The notes beneath the pieces are model-generated. The model was not told the origin of the DNA and did not search any database. It saw nothing but the letters and a program-made list of their open reading frames with translations. Shown here in pieces: positions 10,948-23,140 of a stretch of 64,000 bases of DNA. This DNA is from Smallanthus sonchifolius (Eukaryota; Streptophyta; Magnoliopsida; Asterales; Asteraceae), in contig CM042043.1 in the NCBI GenBank assembly GCA_023525975.1, forward strand, positions 31,692,001 to 31,756,000, written 5' to 3'. A program made the position numbers and the translations under genes. Numbering within the stretch: the first letter of the stretch is position 1; the number at the start of each line of letters is the position of its first letter.

Positions 10948-11767
10948 AAGTAAGAAAACAAAAAAAAAACCTGGTTAGTCACACCCTATACTCGAATAAG
11001 CGTCGACGGGTTTATCTGGGTTATTGTATGTAGAACCAAAGACTGATTGCTACCAAATTATTCTAAGTACAAATACTGCTGATAGGCTTATCAGCAGCAT
11101 TCAATACATATGGCTGCTGATAGGCTTATCAGCAGCATTCAGCACATGTTGCTGCTGATAGGCTTATCAGCAGCATTCAACACTTGTTGCTGCTGATAGG
11201 TTTATCAGCAGCGTTCAACACAAGTTGCTGCTGATAGGCTTATCAGCAACATTATTCTCATTCTTGCTGCTGATAGCTATGTTCCTTGAAGACAAATCGT
11301 TGCAGCTGACTATCCATGCCAAGCGTCACTGACAACTTTCTGCAAAAGCAACTGACACACCCAAAGCAGAAGGAACCTCAATGGTGCAACCAATGATGGA
11401 TGACAATGCTCTTCCCCGAGCATGCAAACAATGATGAATAAAGTAAACGCTTCAATAAAGTTAGCTAGTTTAGCTTTAACGTGTATTATTAGCTTTTGTG
11501 TAAAAGATCAACGGTTTGTGTTTGATCTGATCCTTAGAATCAAGGGTCTGTCTTGATTCTAAGTTAGTATAAATACTGTGTAAACACTTCATTGTAAGTG
11601 TGCTTCTTGACAGAGTTTTCATTTGTAATCGTTTATTCACAAAGCTTAATACAACAGTGTTCTTATCAGTATTTTTTCTGTTTACTCGATTGTAACTGTG
11701 TAGTTGATATTGTTTCCGCCAATCTCAACTAAGAATAGAATCATCTTGTAATTTCACGATCCTAGAA
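10936..11767 (+). repeat. 3' LTR of the non-autonomous Sirevirus
   Basis: Matches 5839-6707. It has five palindrome units (11076-11275) and the TATA box at 11568-11575. The 12 bases before the shared part read TGTTGGTCCATC and may be the true LTR start lost from the 5' copy. No polypurine tract is visible before it. Confidence 0.82.
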
Positions 11768-12065
11768 GAATAAAATTAGTAAAACAATAATGAGTTAAAA
11801 ACGCATATTACATTACATGTTATAAGTGTAAAGTTGAGAATTTAGAAATTCGAATAATGAGTTAAAAAGTGTATCTTATATATAGTAAATGTGTAAACTT
11901 GAGAGTTTAGAAAGTTGAGTGATACTTTATAAACCCGAGAAGTATAAGTGAATTTTTTGAAAGTTAAAGGGTATTATTTGGAAAATATAGAAACTTAAGG
12001 GGTTTAAACAAAAAAAAATTCTCATTGGACACCGTCCATGAGTTTTAAGGTACTAGTAATCTATA
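11768..12065. other. AT-rich stretch ending in a possible Helitron 3' end
   Basis: No gene. Near its end a short GGACACCGTCC stem (12027-12037) is followed by CTAGT at 12053-12057, which could be a degenerate Helitron terminus abutting the next Helitron start. Confidence 0.35.
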
Positions 12066-12083
12066 TCTATACTATATAATAAA

Positions 12084-13242
12084 GAGTAAACTGTAATTTG
12101 CACCCCTGTGGTATATGTTCGCTGACACTTAGCAACCGTCTTTTAAAAGAAGTGCAATTTGCCCCCCTGTGATATGGTTTCTCTCTCATATTGCACCCCT
12201 GCCGTTATCTTTTCCGTTAAACTTTTAACTCCGTTAGGGGTATTATGGTCATTACATCCAAAACCGGATACCTATAGTGAGGTGCGCCACTGTGGTTTTA
12301 TACATTTATCAGTTTGCACCCCTCTCCTTCACCAATCGTTCCTGCCGCCGCCCGCTTCCCCTTTTCCATCTGCCAACGCCACCAACGACGTCGCCGCCCT
12401 CTGATCGTAAATATTCGGAAGCACACCACCATGAGCAATCATCACTCCTGCCAACAGTTTCCCAAGCTCCTCAGCATTCCTAACAGCCAACAACACATGC
12501 CTTGGAATAATTTTGTTCTTCTTGATATCCCATGCTGCATTTCCGGCCAACTCCAACACTTGTTTTAAAAACAAGTAAACACCGATCAATATTCATGATA
12601 AATGTTTATATCGTTAGATCTGATGTTTTAAATCGACTTGAACGGAAAACTTACTTCGGCGGCGAGATACTCGAGGACGGCGGCGAGGTACACCGGAGCT
12701 CCGGTTCTGACACGTTGAGCATAACGTCCTTTTTTTCAAAAACATGTCGATTCTTCCGACAGGGAACTGGAGACCGGCTCTGATGGAGCGAGTCACGACC
12801 TTCTTCCTTGGACCGCCTTTCCTTCCTCCGGCGCCCTTCTTTGGTTTTCCAGTGGCTTCCATTTCTTTTGGTGGTGTTTAGAATCGTGTGATGGGTTTTT
12901 TTTTGGTTGTGATGGTGACGTAATACATCGACGTTGTTTATATGGTGGTTAGGGGTCGTGAAATGGGTTGGAGTCGGCTAATCTGATAACCAGACAGGTT
13001 AATCGGACGTATATTTCATCGTTATTGTTCACCGGAGAAGAAGAAGGTGTTCACCGGAGAAGAAAATGTAAATATGGGGTGAGGTCAGGGGCATAATTGT
13101 CTTTTCATTAGAAAAGATAACGACAGGAGTGCAAAGAGAGAGAGAGAAACCATATCACAGGGGGCAAATTGCACTTCTTTTAAAAGAGGGTTGCAAAGTG
13201 TCAGCGGACATATAACACAGGGGTGCAAATTACAGTTTACTC
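12084..13242. mobile_element. Pack-MULE-like element carrying a histone H2A gene fragment
   Basis: Terminal inverted repeats of about 130 bp (12084-12215 and 13112-13242) begin GAGTAAACTGTAATTTGCAC at both ends with few mismatches. Flanking nine-base words are TATAATAAA (12075-12083) and TGTAATAAA (13243-13251), eight of nine identical, fitting a Mutator-type 9-bp duplication. There is no transposase inside; the cargo is a histone H2A gene. The element sits 18 bases inside the 5' end of a Helitron, and removing it joins a Helitron-like start to GACACGTGTCA. Confidence 0.85.
12405..12862 (-). pseudogene. Captured histone H2A gene, two exons, broken
   Basis: Exon 1 (12862 to about 12655) starts MEATGKPKKGAGGRKGGPRK and includes RAGLQFPVGRI, the H2A N-terminal tail and start of the histone fold. 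An extra A in an A-run near 12733 shifts the frame before the RYAQRV region. A GTAAGT donor lies at 12649-12654, followed by an intron of about 90 bases. Exon 2 (about 12560 to 12405) encodes VLELAGNAAWDIKKNKIIPR and GKLLAGVMIAHGGVLPNI. The normal C-terminal tail is absent: the frame runs into unrelated sequence after LPNI. Normal H2A is about 130-150 residues and pairs with H2B in nucleosomes. This copy cannot make a full histone. The retained intron shows capture of genomic DNA, not a cDNA. Confidence 0.92.
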
Positions 13243-16025
13243 TGTAATAAAAGAAAACCATAGGGGACACGTGTCAATCTTTGGTTACTTCTCAGCATTA
13301 TTTTCCCACATCTCTCTCATATTAAATATTAATTTTTTTGCTTTTATCTCTTATTAAATAATTATTTTAATTAATAATCTTTCTATTAATAAATAAAAAC
13401 CTATTGACACGAGTCACTTTCTGATTTAGTTTTATCATTTTCCCCCTTTTTCTCCTATTGAATATTAAAAGAACTTATTTTTAAAATTTTAATATAAATC
13501 TAATTATGGATACTTATTATTTAATTATAAATAGTTATTATATAATCAATCAAATGAATTTAATATTCATTAACATTTATCAATTAAATAAAAAATTAAT
13601 ACTTAGTTGAAAAAAAAAATGTTTTAAATAACTTAACATAGTTTATAATTGTCAAGACAAATCATATTTTTTAAACACATATTTTGACGAGTGTGTGTTA
13701 ACAAATTACATTATATTTTATTCAAACGATATACATCGGTTTATTCAATCCGCGTATTACACGAGTTTTTAAAAATATAAATTTATTATTAGTAAATATA
13801 TAATATTTTATTTATTCAAGCCGTATACTACACGAAATTTTAACCTATTTAATCATATCTCAATCATTCTTAAAAAATATATGGACATGTAAATGATAAA
13901 TTCATATATTATCTTACTTATCTAATAAATGAAAATAATGATGGAACACATGTCACTCTCAGATTAACCTCAGCTTTGTTTTCCCCCATTGCCTGATTAC
14001 CCAATTCCTTCCACGCGCGGATCCTTTTAACCCGATCTACTCTTTCTGAATACCCGTCTTCTACTGGTGCCAAACCCTAATTCTCATTCAGATCCTTTCA
14101 CGCAATCACGCGGAAATTGGACTCTCCTGTTTTTCTCTATTCAGTCACTTTGCGAAACCATAAAATCGATCGTCTTTCTCCATCTATTTGAACAGGTAAA
14201 GCTTCTTCTACCCCTAAAATTGATTGTTTTTTGCTCCTTTCAAGTGAAAACCTCAATCAGAAGATTTCCTTCTTCGTATCGGTATCTCAATCGCGGTTCT
14301 TCGGTTTTCAATTGCCTTGCTTTTGGTGATTTTAAGGGCTCTGAGAAATCAATGGATACATAAATGGAGACCGAGATTAAGCACAAATTAAGCTTCCTAT
14401 TGTTGACAGAAAGTGTGTTGTTTTGAATCTTCTTATACTTATAAGATGAATTAGGTGAACTTGCCTGCAAAAATACTTCATCAGGATTAATTGCTGTTTA
14501 AAATCACATCTAACTGTAACTATGAATCCATCTTATTTGGCATGATTTTTGCAAGGAAATGCAGGAAAAAACGCAGGACTTGAATGAAGATGACAAAAAT
14601 CAAAAGTAATGTTTTTATCTCCTTCACTTATGTTAGTGGCACTGGTTAAATATTGTTATTTACTTAATGTTACATTCATCATTGATGCCATACTGTTTTA
14701 GATGGTTTTTTTTTGTGACTAAAGATGACATTAAAGGCCTACCTTGCTTCCCAGTGAGGTTTAAGTTTACCAAGTCATTTTTTTTTTCAATTATGTAAAT
14801 CCCCACTGTTTTTATATAGCTATTTGCCTTCATTGCTATCTTGTTGATGGTAATCACAATTGCACACATTGACATGGATAGTTCGTATGCATCGCTTCAA
14901 CATGTTTATTGATGCCATTTGTTAACTAATACATCTGCATATTAATTTTTTATTTGATGAAGGATTTTGTTTGTCTCTACGATTCGTTAATTCGTAGGGC
15001 TTTATTACTGGTAGTTTTGTAATCGGTACATATTTGAGTAAATTGATGCAGGTGTGATCAGAATTCTTATGATATTGTTATGTTTTTATCTGCCATTAGG
15101 AGGCAATCTGCATTGTTCTAGGGTTTGGATCTCACATGAGTTAATTTAACTTCTTTCAGTTGATGATCATAGCGTCTACTGTTAGTGACAAGGCAATCTG
15201 CAAGAATGACCTGTCAAACTTTTTTGAGTCATTGTCATAATGCCATAAGTTGGTATTATTTCTTATTTCAATGTTCTAGGGTTTTGATCTCACAAATATT
15301 ATGTTGCTTAATCTTTTCAGTTCTTTTTGTTGTTTTTAGAAAAGTTAATGAGTAAAATCTAATCAGCTATATTCTTTGTCAGAGAAGGTATCATACATAA
15401 AATATGGTTGTTGATTCTTTGTTGCTGTTAATTACTTTTTACTTTGGAACTCCTCAATGCTTTTGTTTAAACAATTTGTTGTGTGTTGATGAACCAGTTC
15501 AAAATGGTGATATTGCTCTTTATCTCAAATGTCTTTATGGGCATCTATCTTGTGTGCAGGTGTTAAGATGCATATTAAAGATTTGATTAATCATCAAAAC
15601 TCTACACTGAACACGTGTGAGGGAAAAGGTTTGACTTTTTGACCAACTATAACCATGATCCCTTTTATTAGCTATTGTTGGAAAGTAGAACTTCAGTGTA
15701 GGCTAAGAATAAAGATGACGGTATTCTTCTGCATGATGCTTATAATGTAATTCATTATTTGCCTATAATTTGTGTACACTTACAACTGCAGGATATCTAG
15801 AAATAGTCCAATTGTTGATTTTGGGGGGGGGGGGGTGGTGGAGGGGTTTGTTGCTTAATCATAACAAACTCTTTTCAAAACGGTTAAAGTTGTAGGAGGT
15901 GTCAAAACCCCAATTTGCTACTGAAACCTTCTGAAGAATATCTCAAGTATTGGCCACACAGGTTCTACATTAGCCTCAATTTGTGTGAACTTCTATCTGG
16001 TAAGTGTAACTAAATAGTCTTTCAT
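13243..16025 (+). other. Helitron interior with gene-like but unidentified exon fragments
   Basis: 13243-13970 is AT-rich with two diverged GTGTATTACACG-type hairpins. From about 13990 the sequence looks like a captured 5' untranslated exon (CCAAACCCTAATTCTC) with GT donor-like sites, a short exon-like piece near 14560-14608 (MQEKTQDLNEDDKNQK) and another near 15480-15560. A run of 13 G lies at 15823-15835. I cannot name a source gene, and no frame longer than about 100 codons is open. Confidence 0.35.
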
Positions 16026-16030
16026 GAGAG

Positions 16031-17731
16031 TGATATGTCATCATTTATACATGTTTTACATGCACAATTATCCCCATATCTAGCACAATTATAGAGAAAA
16101 TGATAAGATATGATACTATACTTAATTATGTTACAACAGGATAATTATCCCTTGCACGCAAAATCATGAAGAAAACACTCAAAACACAAGGCAAAATCAG
16201 CATCCGGAAGCCAATCGGACGTTCGTGCACCCAAGGAGTCAACCCAGAAAGTCCAAATCAAGCAAAAGTCAAAATAATGGATTGCAAGGTCGTGCATCCC
16301 ATTGCACGACCGTGCAAATGGTGAAACTGGGCCCTGGGCCTGCCAGACCTGACAAATTCCCTCACATTGCATGGCCGTGCATTGTCCAAATCTTTGCCTA
16401 TAAATAGGAAGCTCATTCTAGTGTTTTAGGTGTCCAAGATTAAGAGGTGTGAAGGCCTTAGTGCTCTGCTAAGAGCCGGAACTCTCTCGGTTTTGGTCCA
16501 TTTAGCTTTTTCTTTTTATTTTCTTTTCTAAGTCTTGTAATATGAACTTATTCTTCTCGTTCGAGTGAAACAAGAGGCAACCTATACCCACTCTCCCTTG
16601 GTGTTGGAATACTTCCACACATTATCTAAGGGTTAGTGGAGTCACTTGTATGGTCATTCATGGCTAGTCCTCTTGTGTTGCTCGAATTGGTTGAACTTTA
16701 ATTAATTAATAAAGTATTTTTAGTAAGTTATGTTTTTAAAGTATTTACTATAAGTTATCTAAAAAAGACCAGAATAAGTGATTTTTAAATCAATCTAATA
16801 ATCTTTTATCTTGTGAGTTACTCAAGCAAGACTTCTTGTTTGGGAAGCTTATTCGATATTTGTACTGTCTATATACAAATCTTGATGCTAGCACGACCGG
16901 ATAGTATATGTTTAATATTATGGGTTGATTGGAGGTTTGGGTATTCAGCAGGCCGTTTGAGCCCTAACCAGACCGGGCGGTTTGTGTCGGTATTTCTCTA
17001 CTTTTCTTGTATCGGCTTGCAGAGGACTTCTAGCGGGAGCCATGTGGTTTGATCTTGAGAAGGAAAGTCTTATTTATTTGAAATAATATTATAAGTAAAG
17101 ACAACTATTTAAGAACATAAATTGTAAGGTCCGAGCGTTCATAAAGTACCTTTGGAGAAAGTCGTGCATTCCGATTTACCGGAAAAAGCTACAAGACCAG
17201 ACGTACGTCAGTTACAAGGATAATAAGTCCGAATAATGAATTGTGATGATACCGACGGACTTGACACCCCGTTTAGGGTCCGTTATATTCATTAAGGAAC
17301 AGTCAGCCGGTCGTATCCATTGTTCCGTTACGACATACTAACTCCCCTATCGAAAGGGTTAGTACTAATAACTATAACCAACCTTACTTTAAATATAGCA
17401 TTAATTAACAAGGGATAATAACTAGAGTAACACCTTAAACCGAATAATAGTTCTAATTACATTTCTTAACTTTTTATTTTTCCTTTTAAACAAAAACCAT
17501 TTTCCAACTTATTATTCTAGTCAGACAATAGCGAGGGTTGAGTACGGGATCCGTGTCTATGGTTCGATACTTGGTTCTTACCCAAACTATATTACGCTGC
17601 GATAGGTATACTTGCCTATTATGTGTGTTTTAAGTTAAAGTAATTATCATTTTATAAATTTTAAACCTGATCTTGTGAAATCATCTTAAGAATATATTTA
17701 TTTATATTTTTATATTAAAACAAGCACATCA
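16031..17731 (+). mobile_element. Solo LTR of an Athila-like Ty3 element (1701 bp)
   Basis: Begins TGATATGTCATCATTTATAC and ends AAGCACATCA, close to the Athila LTR ends found at 41333 and 42976 (TGATGTGT...ACACATCA). It is flanked on both sides by GAGAG (16026-16030 and 17732-17736), a perfect 5-bp target duplication. Inside are a TATA box (TATAAATA, 16399-16406), a CT-rich stretch and palindromic GCACGACCGTGC words at 16288-16375 just upstream of the TATA box. No PBS or coding sequence follows, so this is what remains after LTR-LTR recombination. Confidence 0.85.
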
Positions 17732-17736
17732 GAGAG

Positions 17737-18206
17737 TAAACCCAATAGTAGATTGGTCATACACATGTGTGCATAATCTTGCTTTCAAGTGGAGAAATTA
17801 ATGCGAGCTTTCCCTTTATCTCTGAACACGTACTTGAGTGGTTATTATTACAAAAATAGTAATAATTTCTTTTAAGAAGATCTGATTTCTGTAAACTTGT
17901 CTAATCTTCAACAGGGACGTCTAGGTTTTTCTTTTGACATGTTCGGTTCAGTAATACGGTCTCTATGATCAAGGGTAATTCATTGTGACATTAATTTTGA
18001 TTCACATTCTTTACTCTTTTTTATGAAGGGGTGTTTAGGTATGCAGTTATTACTCAAAGACACTTATTTAATTCCATTATAAGTTTTATTGTCTTTACAG
18101 TTACACTTCAGTTGGAAACATCAATGATAGTTCCAAATGCATTACCATGCACTAATGATTCTACAGTTGGAAAATAAAAGTTCAGACCTACATATCTGTA
18201 TCTATA
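17737..18206. other. Non-coding sequence, nothing recognisable
   Basis: AT-rich sequence between the solo LTR and the next Helitron start. It probably continues the interrupted 13243-16025 fragment. No frame, repeat or RNA gene seen. Confidence 0.4.
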
Positions 18207-18659
18207 TCTATACTACTATATAATACATATTAGAAGGATAAGATTGTAATCTACTAAAAAAAATTAAAACACCTGAGACAAACTCTTTTACATAATGTAC
18301 ATATTATTAATCCATAAAATATGTTTAATTACCTTCTAACCCCTCTCAATAATTTACACACATTTTTAAGGTTAAGGTACAAGAATTTAACCACTAGGTT
18401 AATGCAATTAAATGTGTAACTCCCACTCCCGTGCTAATTTACTCATCTAAGAGTTACATATTGTTATTTGGCGGTTGGGGGAATGGCAACCGGTCACCGT
18501 GGAGGCACCGTGTTCGGGAGGCAAGAATATGCCATCGTTAACGCAAAAATCAAAGAAGGTGTCGGCGAATGAAGATACATAGTTCGTGACCCTCACCAGC
18601 ACCGCTCATTTTGTCATTCTGAATTGGGGAAATTAGGACCATAAGAGAGACGAGTGACG

Positions 18660-19799
18660 ATGGCCATGGCGGTTTCAAGCGATTTCAACGCCGTTGATAT
18701 GGGAGGAAGACAAAGGTATGGTTTTAATTTCTTGACTTTTTTCCTACTGTTGCTTCTTCGATGAGTTTAGGAGGTCAAGGAAGAGGGGTTCGTACCCAAG
18801 CGGCTGCTACTTCTGATGCCAAGGTTTGATTTATGATTTTCAAGTTATTATCCTTTTTTATTTATTTAATTTTAATATCAGGCAATTTGTATTATGAGAT
18901 TTCTTGATACTGTTTTGATACATTTTGTTGTATTTCTTTTCTTGTGGGTGTGAGGATATGGATCTTCATTTTAAACCTTGCAAGAAAAAGCTTAAATCTT
19001 GCTGGTTAAGAATTCGATGCAGTTTCTATGGAGTTCAGAATTTAAATGCTGATGTGTTGGAAGATGAATCTCCTTCTTTCCTTTGGTGCTAGGAGGTATA
19101 TAATTTAACCATTCGTTATGATTCCCGCAACAGTCGTTTTTAATAACCTGCTATTACTGTTTTAGTTATCTGAATATGCATTGATTTGAGTATCTTTTAT
19201 GGGCTATTTGATGCTAAAATTTCATTGTTGTCTAATGAAATTTGAGTTCCTTTTATGGTTTGGGTTGGTTATATGATGGACCTAAAAAGGGGTGTTTGAG
19301 ATTGTTTATTAAAACTGATTAATGGGCGTTTTGATATATCAATGCCCTAATTTACCAAATTGACAAAAAAATTCTTTGAATTGATTACCATGTTAATTAG
19401 CATGCCATTATGTCAAAATCAGAGAGATTCATATCAATTAGTTTGGTCAAATTAATTACATAGGTTTTGAACCACGGATTGAAAAGCATGAACAAATCTG
19501 CAAGAGACCTTATCCGATCTCTCCAGAACATTGATGGTAACAACTAGAGGTATTTCTCTTTTGTCATTTCAATTACTGTTATAAATATTTTTTCATATTC
19601 CTCTATGCATAAAAAATTAAGAATATGTCTTCTCTGGAGGTCATATCTTGTTTAATACTTCTACTGGTTTCTTTACTCGATGTATGTTTTCTGTAATCGG
19701 TCATCTTTTCCTTTCGCATAGCTTTTTCCTGCTAACCAGAGAAAGCCTCAAGAGATTGTGAATGCGTTTTGTTCTACACCCCGCACCAACTGTTAGTAC

Positions 19800-19833
<34 letters not shown>

Positions 19834-21886
19834 GTGATGTACATTAATCATAATATAAAGATATGCCCATAATTCTGATTTTTGCATATAGGAGAGTTGA
19901 GAAGTGGTTCTCCAAGATTGTTGAAGCTTGATGATTTTATTCGGTGTCTACATAAAAAAAGGGTCTCTTGATGTTCTCAGTTTTTGTGAGGTAGTACCAC
20001 AAGTTCAGTTTCTTATATAGAGTTGACCTTGTAGAGTCTGCAAACATGCAAATTTTGACTTTTTCCTTTAATTGTTTTGGTAGTTTAACTAGCTAATGAA
20101 TGTTTTGCAGACTAAAGTAACTCCAATAGTTGAAGGATAATAGTTCCAATTGAGTCATAATATCTTGTATATTCCATCATCGACTTACCATCACCATTCT
20201 CTGCTTCCATTTAGGACATTTTCTTCAAACTAGAAAACTCTACCAAAAAAGACTCAACTTTCAGAACTAAATTGTCAAATAAGTTAACAAATTAGCTAAA
20301 ACATGAGAAAAAAGAAAGTGGTTTTACCTTAGATCACCTAAAACCACCACACTTTTGTCTGATTTGCTTGAAATAGTCAAGTATAGATTTATTTATTTGT
20401 TATTGAATATTAATATGTTTCCAATGATGATTAGCAAGTATATATTTATTTACTTTTAATTGCTTTTTAACATATCATTTGAAACTGCAAGATAAGTTGC
20501 AGAAATAATTTGGTTAAACTTAAATGTGAAAATATAATTTTCTGGATAAATGAAGTTAGGTGACAAATTTAGAAGTTGTGGATAATTTTTGGATATCATT
20601 ATATTGTGGGCCTGGTTAAATATTTTTACTGGCACTGGTTAAATATTGTTAAATTTGTCTAATTGTGGACAACTTTCCAAATAAATGAAGTTGTGGATAA
20701 TTTTTGGATATCATTATATTGTGTTTGACTCATAATCTTTCATATGCATTTAGTTGACATTTTGTAGTAACCTTACCAAAGATACCTAATTCAGCTTACA
20801 AAGGTCCATGGAAACCAAAGGTATGAGTAAGTTTCTACCATCTTTGACCATTTTGTCTAGGATCATAGTATAGTATTTTTAATTGTTGTTAAGACTAGAG
20901 TTGGCAAAACGGATGGGTTGAATATCCAATGATTTCTAATCTAATCTTTTTTTTAGTGTACTGCCGAAGTATAATAACTGTAATATTTGTATCCACCACA
21001 TTTCCATGTTACATATAGTTATGTTTTGGATTTACCGTCATTTATTTTTTATTTTTTTAACATTTGGGAGAACCGCTGTTTGTATGACCCTAATTTGAGG
21101 CTATTAGATATTGCAACACCGCAGAAAAAAAATATCTCCCGTGTGCAGAAACTCCAGGTGCAGCTAGAGCTGGGTGGCGACGTTGCAGTGAGTTATTTAT
21201 TGATTTCTGCATTTTTAAAATTAATTTCTTAATCTGATTTCTTATAAATTATCTATGCGACCAAATTTCCCATCATTATGAATAGTTAAGTTAAGTTACT
21301 GATACATGTTTTATCCTGCACAAAACAACAGTGCAACACAGTTGGTATTAAGGGCTCTTAAAGAGGCAGTGAACTCATTATCTGGAAGTAGTAATGCAAA
21401 ATTAGGGACAGTTTCTGATGTTGTTACTGCTGGCATATTCAACTGCTATAGAATCTTCTAAAGAAATTGAAGCAGCAATGCAGATTTCAAGGAGAAATGC
21501 TTTAGGATCAGTGATTAACAGAGCACCCGATGCCCCATTGGATGATTTCACAATCATGAAGGTACGTAACATCTTATCAGTACTAAAAATTAAATAATTA
21601 GGTAAAAAAGGCACTATGATTAATAGTTTGATATTATTATTATTATTGCTATTGTTATTATATTATAGGAAACACTGAGCGTAAAAGATGAAGAGCTGCA
21701 AAAGTTAGCAAAAGATATCCGTGCTACGGATTCAACAATAAAAGAGAGAGCAGAAAAGCTAACTGAGACAGCTGAAGCAGCAGATAGTGCTCCATATGCA
21801 GTTCATTCATACGTCTGGATGAGCAACGCAGGATCGTAACTTCTGAAGTTGACCGCTTAAAGAAAGAGTTGGAGAAACAAGCAGTG
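18660..21886 (+). pseudogene. Captured multi-exon gene fragment(s), coiled-coil protein, unidentified
   Basis: Several exon-like blocks keep splice signals. 18660-18715 (MAMAVSSDFNAVDMGGRQR) ends at a GTATGG donor. About 21060-21190 reads YDPNLRLLDIATPQKK and KLQVQLELGGDVA. About 21333-21561 reads LVLRALKEAVNSLSGSSNAK, then after a frameshift EIEAAMQISRRNALGSVINR and PLDDFTIMK, ending at a GTACGT donor. 21669-21838 follows a TATTATAG acceptor and reads ETLSVKDEELQKLAKDIRAT, Lys/Glu-rich and probably coiled coil, ending in a stop. A frameshift continuation (IVTSEVDRLKKELEKQ) follows. The blocks need not come from one gene. I do not recognise the family. An ATT microsatellite (19801-19833) lies in an intron-like part. 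Confidence 0.55.
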
Positions 21887-21956
21887 TCCTATAGGGGTGA
21901 TGGTTAGTGTGTGTGTGTGTATATAGTTAATGTGTGTGTTACGGGTCATTTGGGTT

Positions 21957-22103
21957 GCGGTTAACTTGCGCTGGGTTCGATTGGTTTACTGCAAAATATT
22001 TGGAGGTGCAAAGATCACTGGGGCAGGCAGATTGCGATATGGGTCAAAGTGGGTGGCGGTTAACTTGCGCTGGGTTCGATCGGTTGACTGCAAAATATTT
22101 TTT
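21957..22103. repeat. Two-copy direct repeat, about 100 bp apart
   Basis: GCGGTTAACTTGCGCTGGG followed by TTCGAT and a CTGCAAAATATTT word occurs at about 21959 and 22058 with two substitutions. It lies inside the 5.6-kb Helitron, after the exon-like part. Confidence 0.8.
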
Positions 22104-22919
22104 GTTCATTTTCAAACATATATGGTAAATAGTTAATGTGCGTTAATTATGATTATAAAATCAATATTGTATCTATAATAATCTGCATTTTTGAAATATA
22201 ACCATTTAGGAAGTTGTATGTATCAAAAATAGACTTTGGGTTATATGTGTGTTTATTACCCGTTTTGACCCACTTGAATAAGACATAATGTCAGTTTCCA
22301 AGTTAGCTATATGTGTGTTTATTACCCATTTGACCCGCTTGATTAAAACATAACGTCTGCTGTAGTCTAATCAACAATTTTTGGCTAGGTTACTTTATTT
22401 TATTCATTTGACCTATTTATTGTCAAATTCATCAAAATTGCCTCCTTTACTCCCCTCAACTTAGTCACTGATTTAGCGCTTATTTTTCTTATTTTACCTG
22501 TTGGAACCATTAATAAATAGAACAATTAGTGTGTCATGTATGATTATAAAGTTATATAGTTTCAGTAATACTCTACTTTTTGAATAATTTAAATCTAATT
22601 GCAGACCCGAAATCAAAACCCTTAGCAAGACCATCTTGGGTAATTTAAATCTGCAACTTTTGCTTGATTTAATATTTTAAACCAATTCAAGAAGCTATAT
22701 GTTGAATTAAAAAATGGATTTTAGTTTTAACGGTTTGGATTGCAGGAATATTGGATTCGATTCTGAGACGTTTACAGTCGATCCTTATGGCAATTAACTG
22801 TATTTTCATGCTGATTCGGCTTCTCCTCTTGCTTGGGATGTTGATCATTGGTTCCCTTGCTCAAGTAATTATCTTCATAGATACTGAATCGTATTTGATT
22901 TCTACAAAGGGTTGATTTT

Positions 22920-23140
22920 GGTTTCATTTTATCTCTAATGAGATAAATGGGTCTAAGTTTAAAAATCTTTAAAACGAAAAGGGTCAAGAGCCCGATTGAA
23001 ACTTACCCAAAGTAAATGTTTTTGGACCTCCTAAATTGATTTGGGTTATATTTATCTCTAATGACACAAATGAGTCAATTTTAAAAACTTTAAAATGAAA
23101 CGGGCCAAGAACCCGATTGAAAGTCGTCCAAGGTAAATGT
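22920..23140. repeat. Two-copy tandem duplication, about 115 bp unit
   Basis: Both copies share TTATCTCTAATGA, then AACTTTAAAA or similar, CCCGATTGAAA and AGGTAAATGTTTTT-like words, with several substitutions. It is non-coding and inside the Helitron. Confidence 0.75.

Larger units (their letters stand above)
5839..11767 (+). mobile_element. Non-autonomous Sirevirus-type Ty1/copia element, pol deleted
   Basis: Two direct repeats of about 0.85 kb (5839-6707 and 10936-11767) flank a PBS, a gag pseudogene and an env-like pseudogene. Compared with the related element at 45700, gag runs directly into the post-pol spacer, so protease, integrase, RT and RNase H are all missing. GAATA at 5834-5838 and 11768-11772 may be the target duplication, but the LTR ends are degenerate (T...A instead of TG...CA). 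The Sirevirus assignment rests on the long coiled-coil gag and the env-like ORF after the pol position; it is an inference. Confidence 0.82.

Noticed and set aside
16109..16140. Alternative start of the solo LTR at TGATACTATAC or TGTTACAACAGG
   Set aside because: Neither gives a matching 5-bp duplication; the start at 16031 gives GAGAG on both sides and matches the Athila LTR start.
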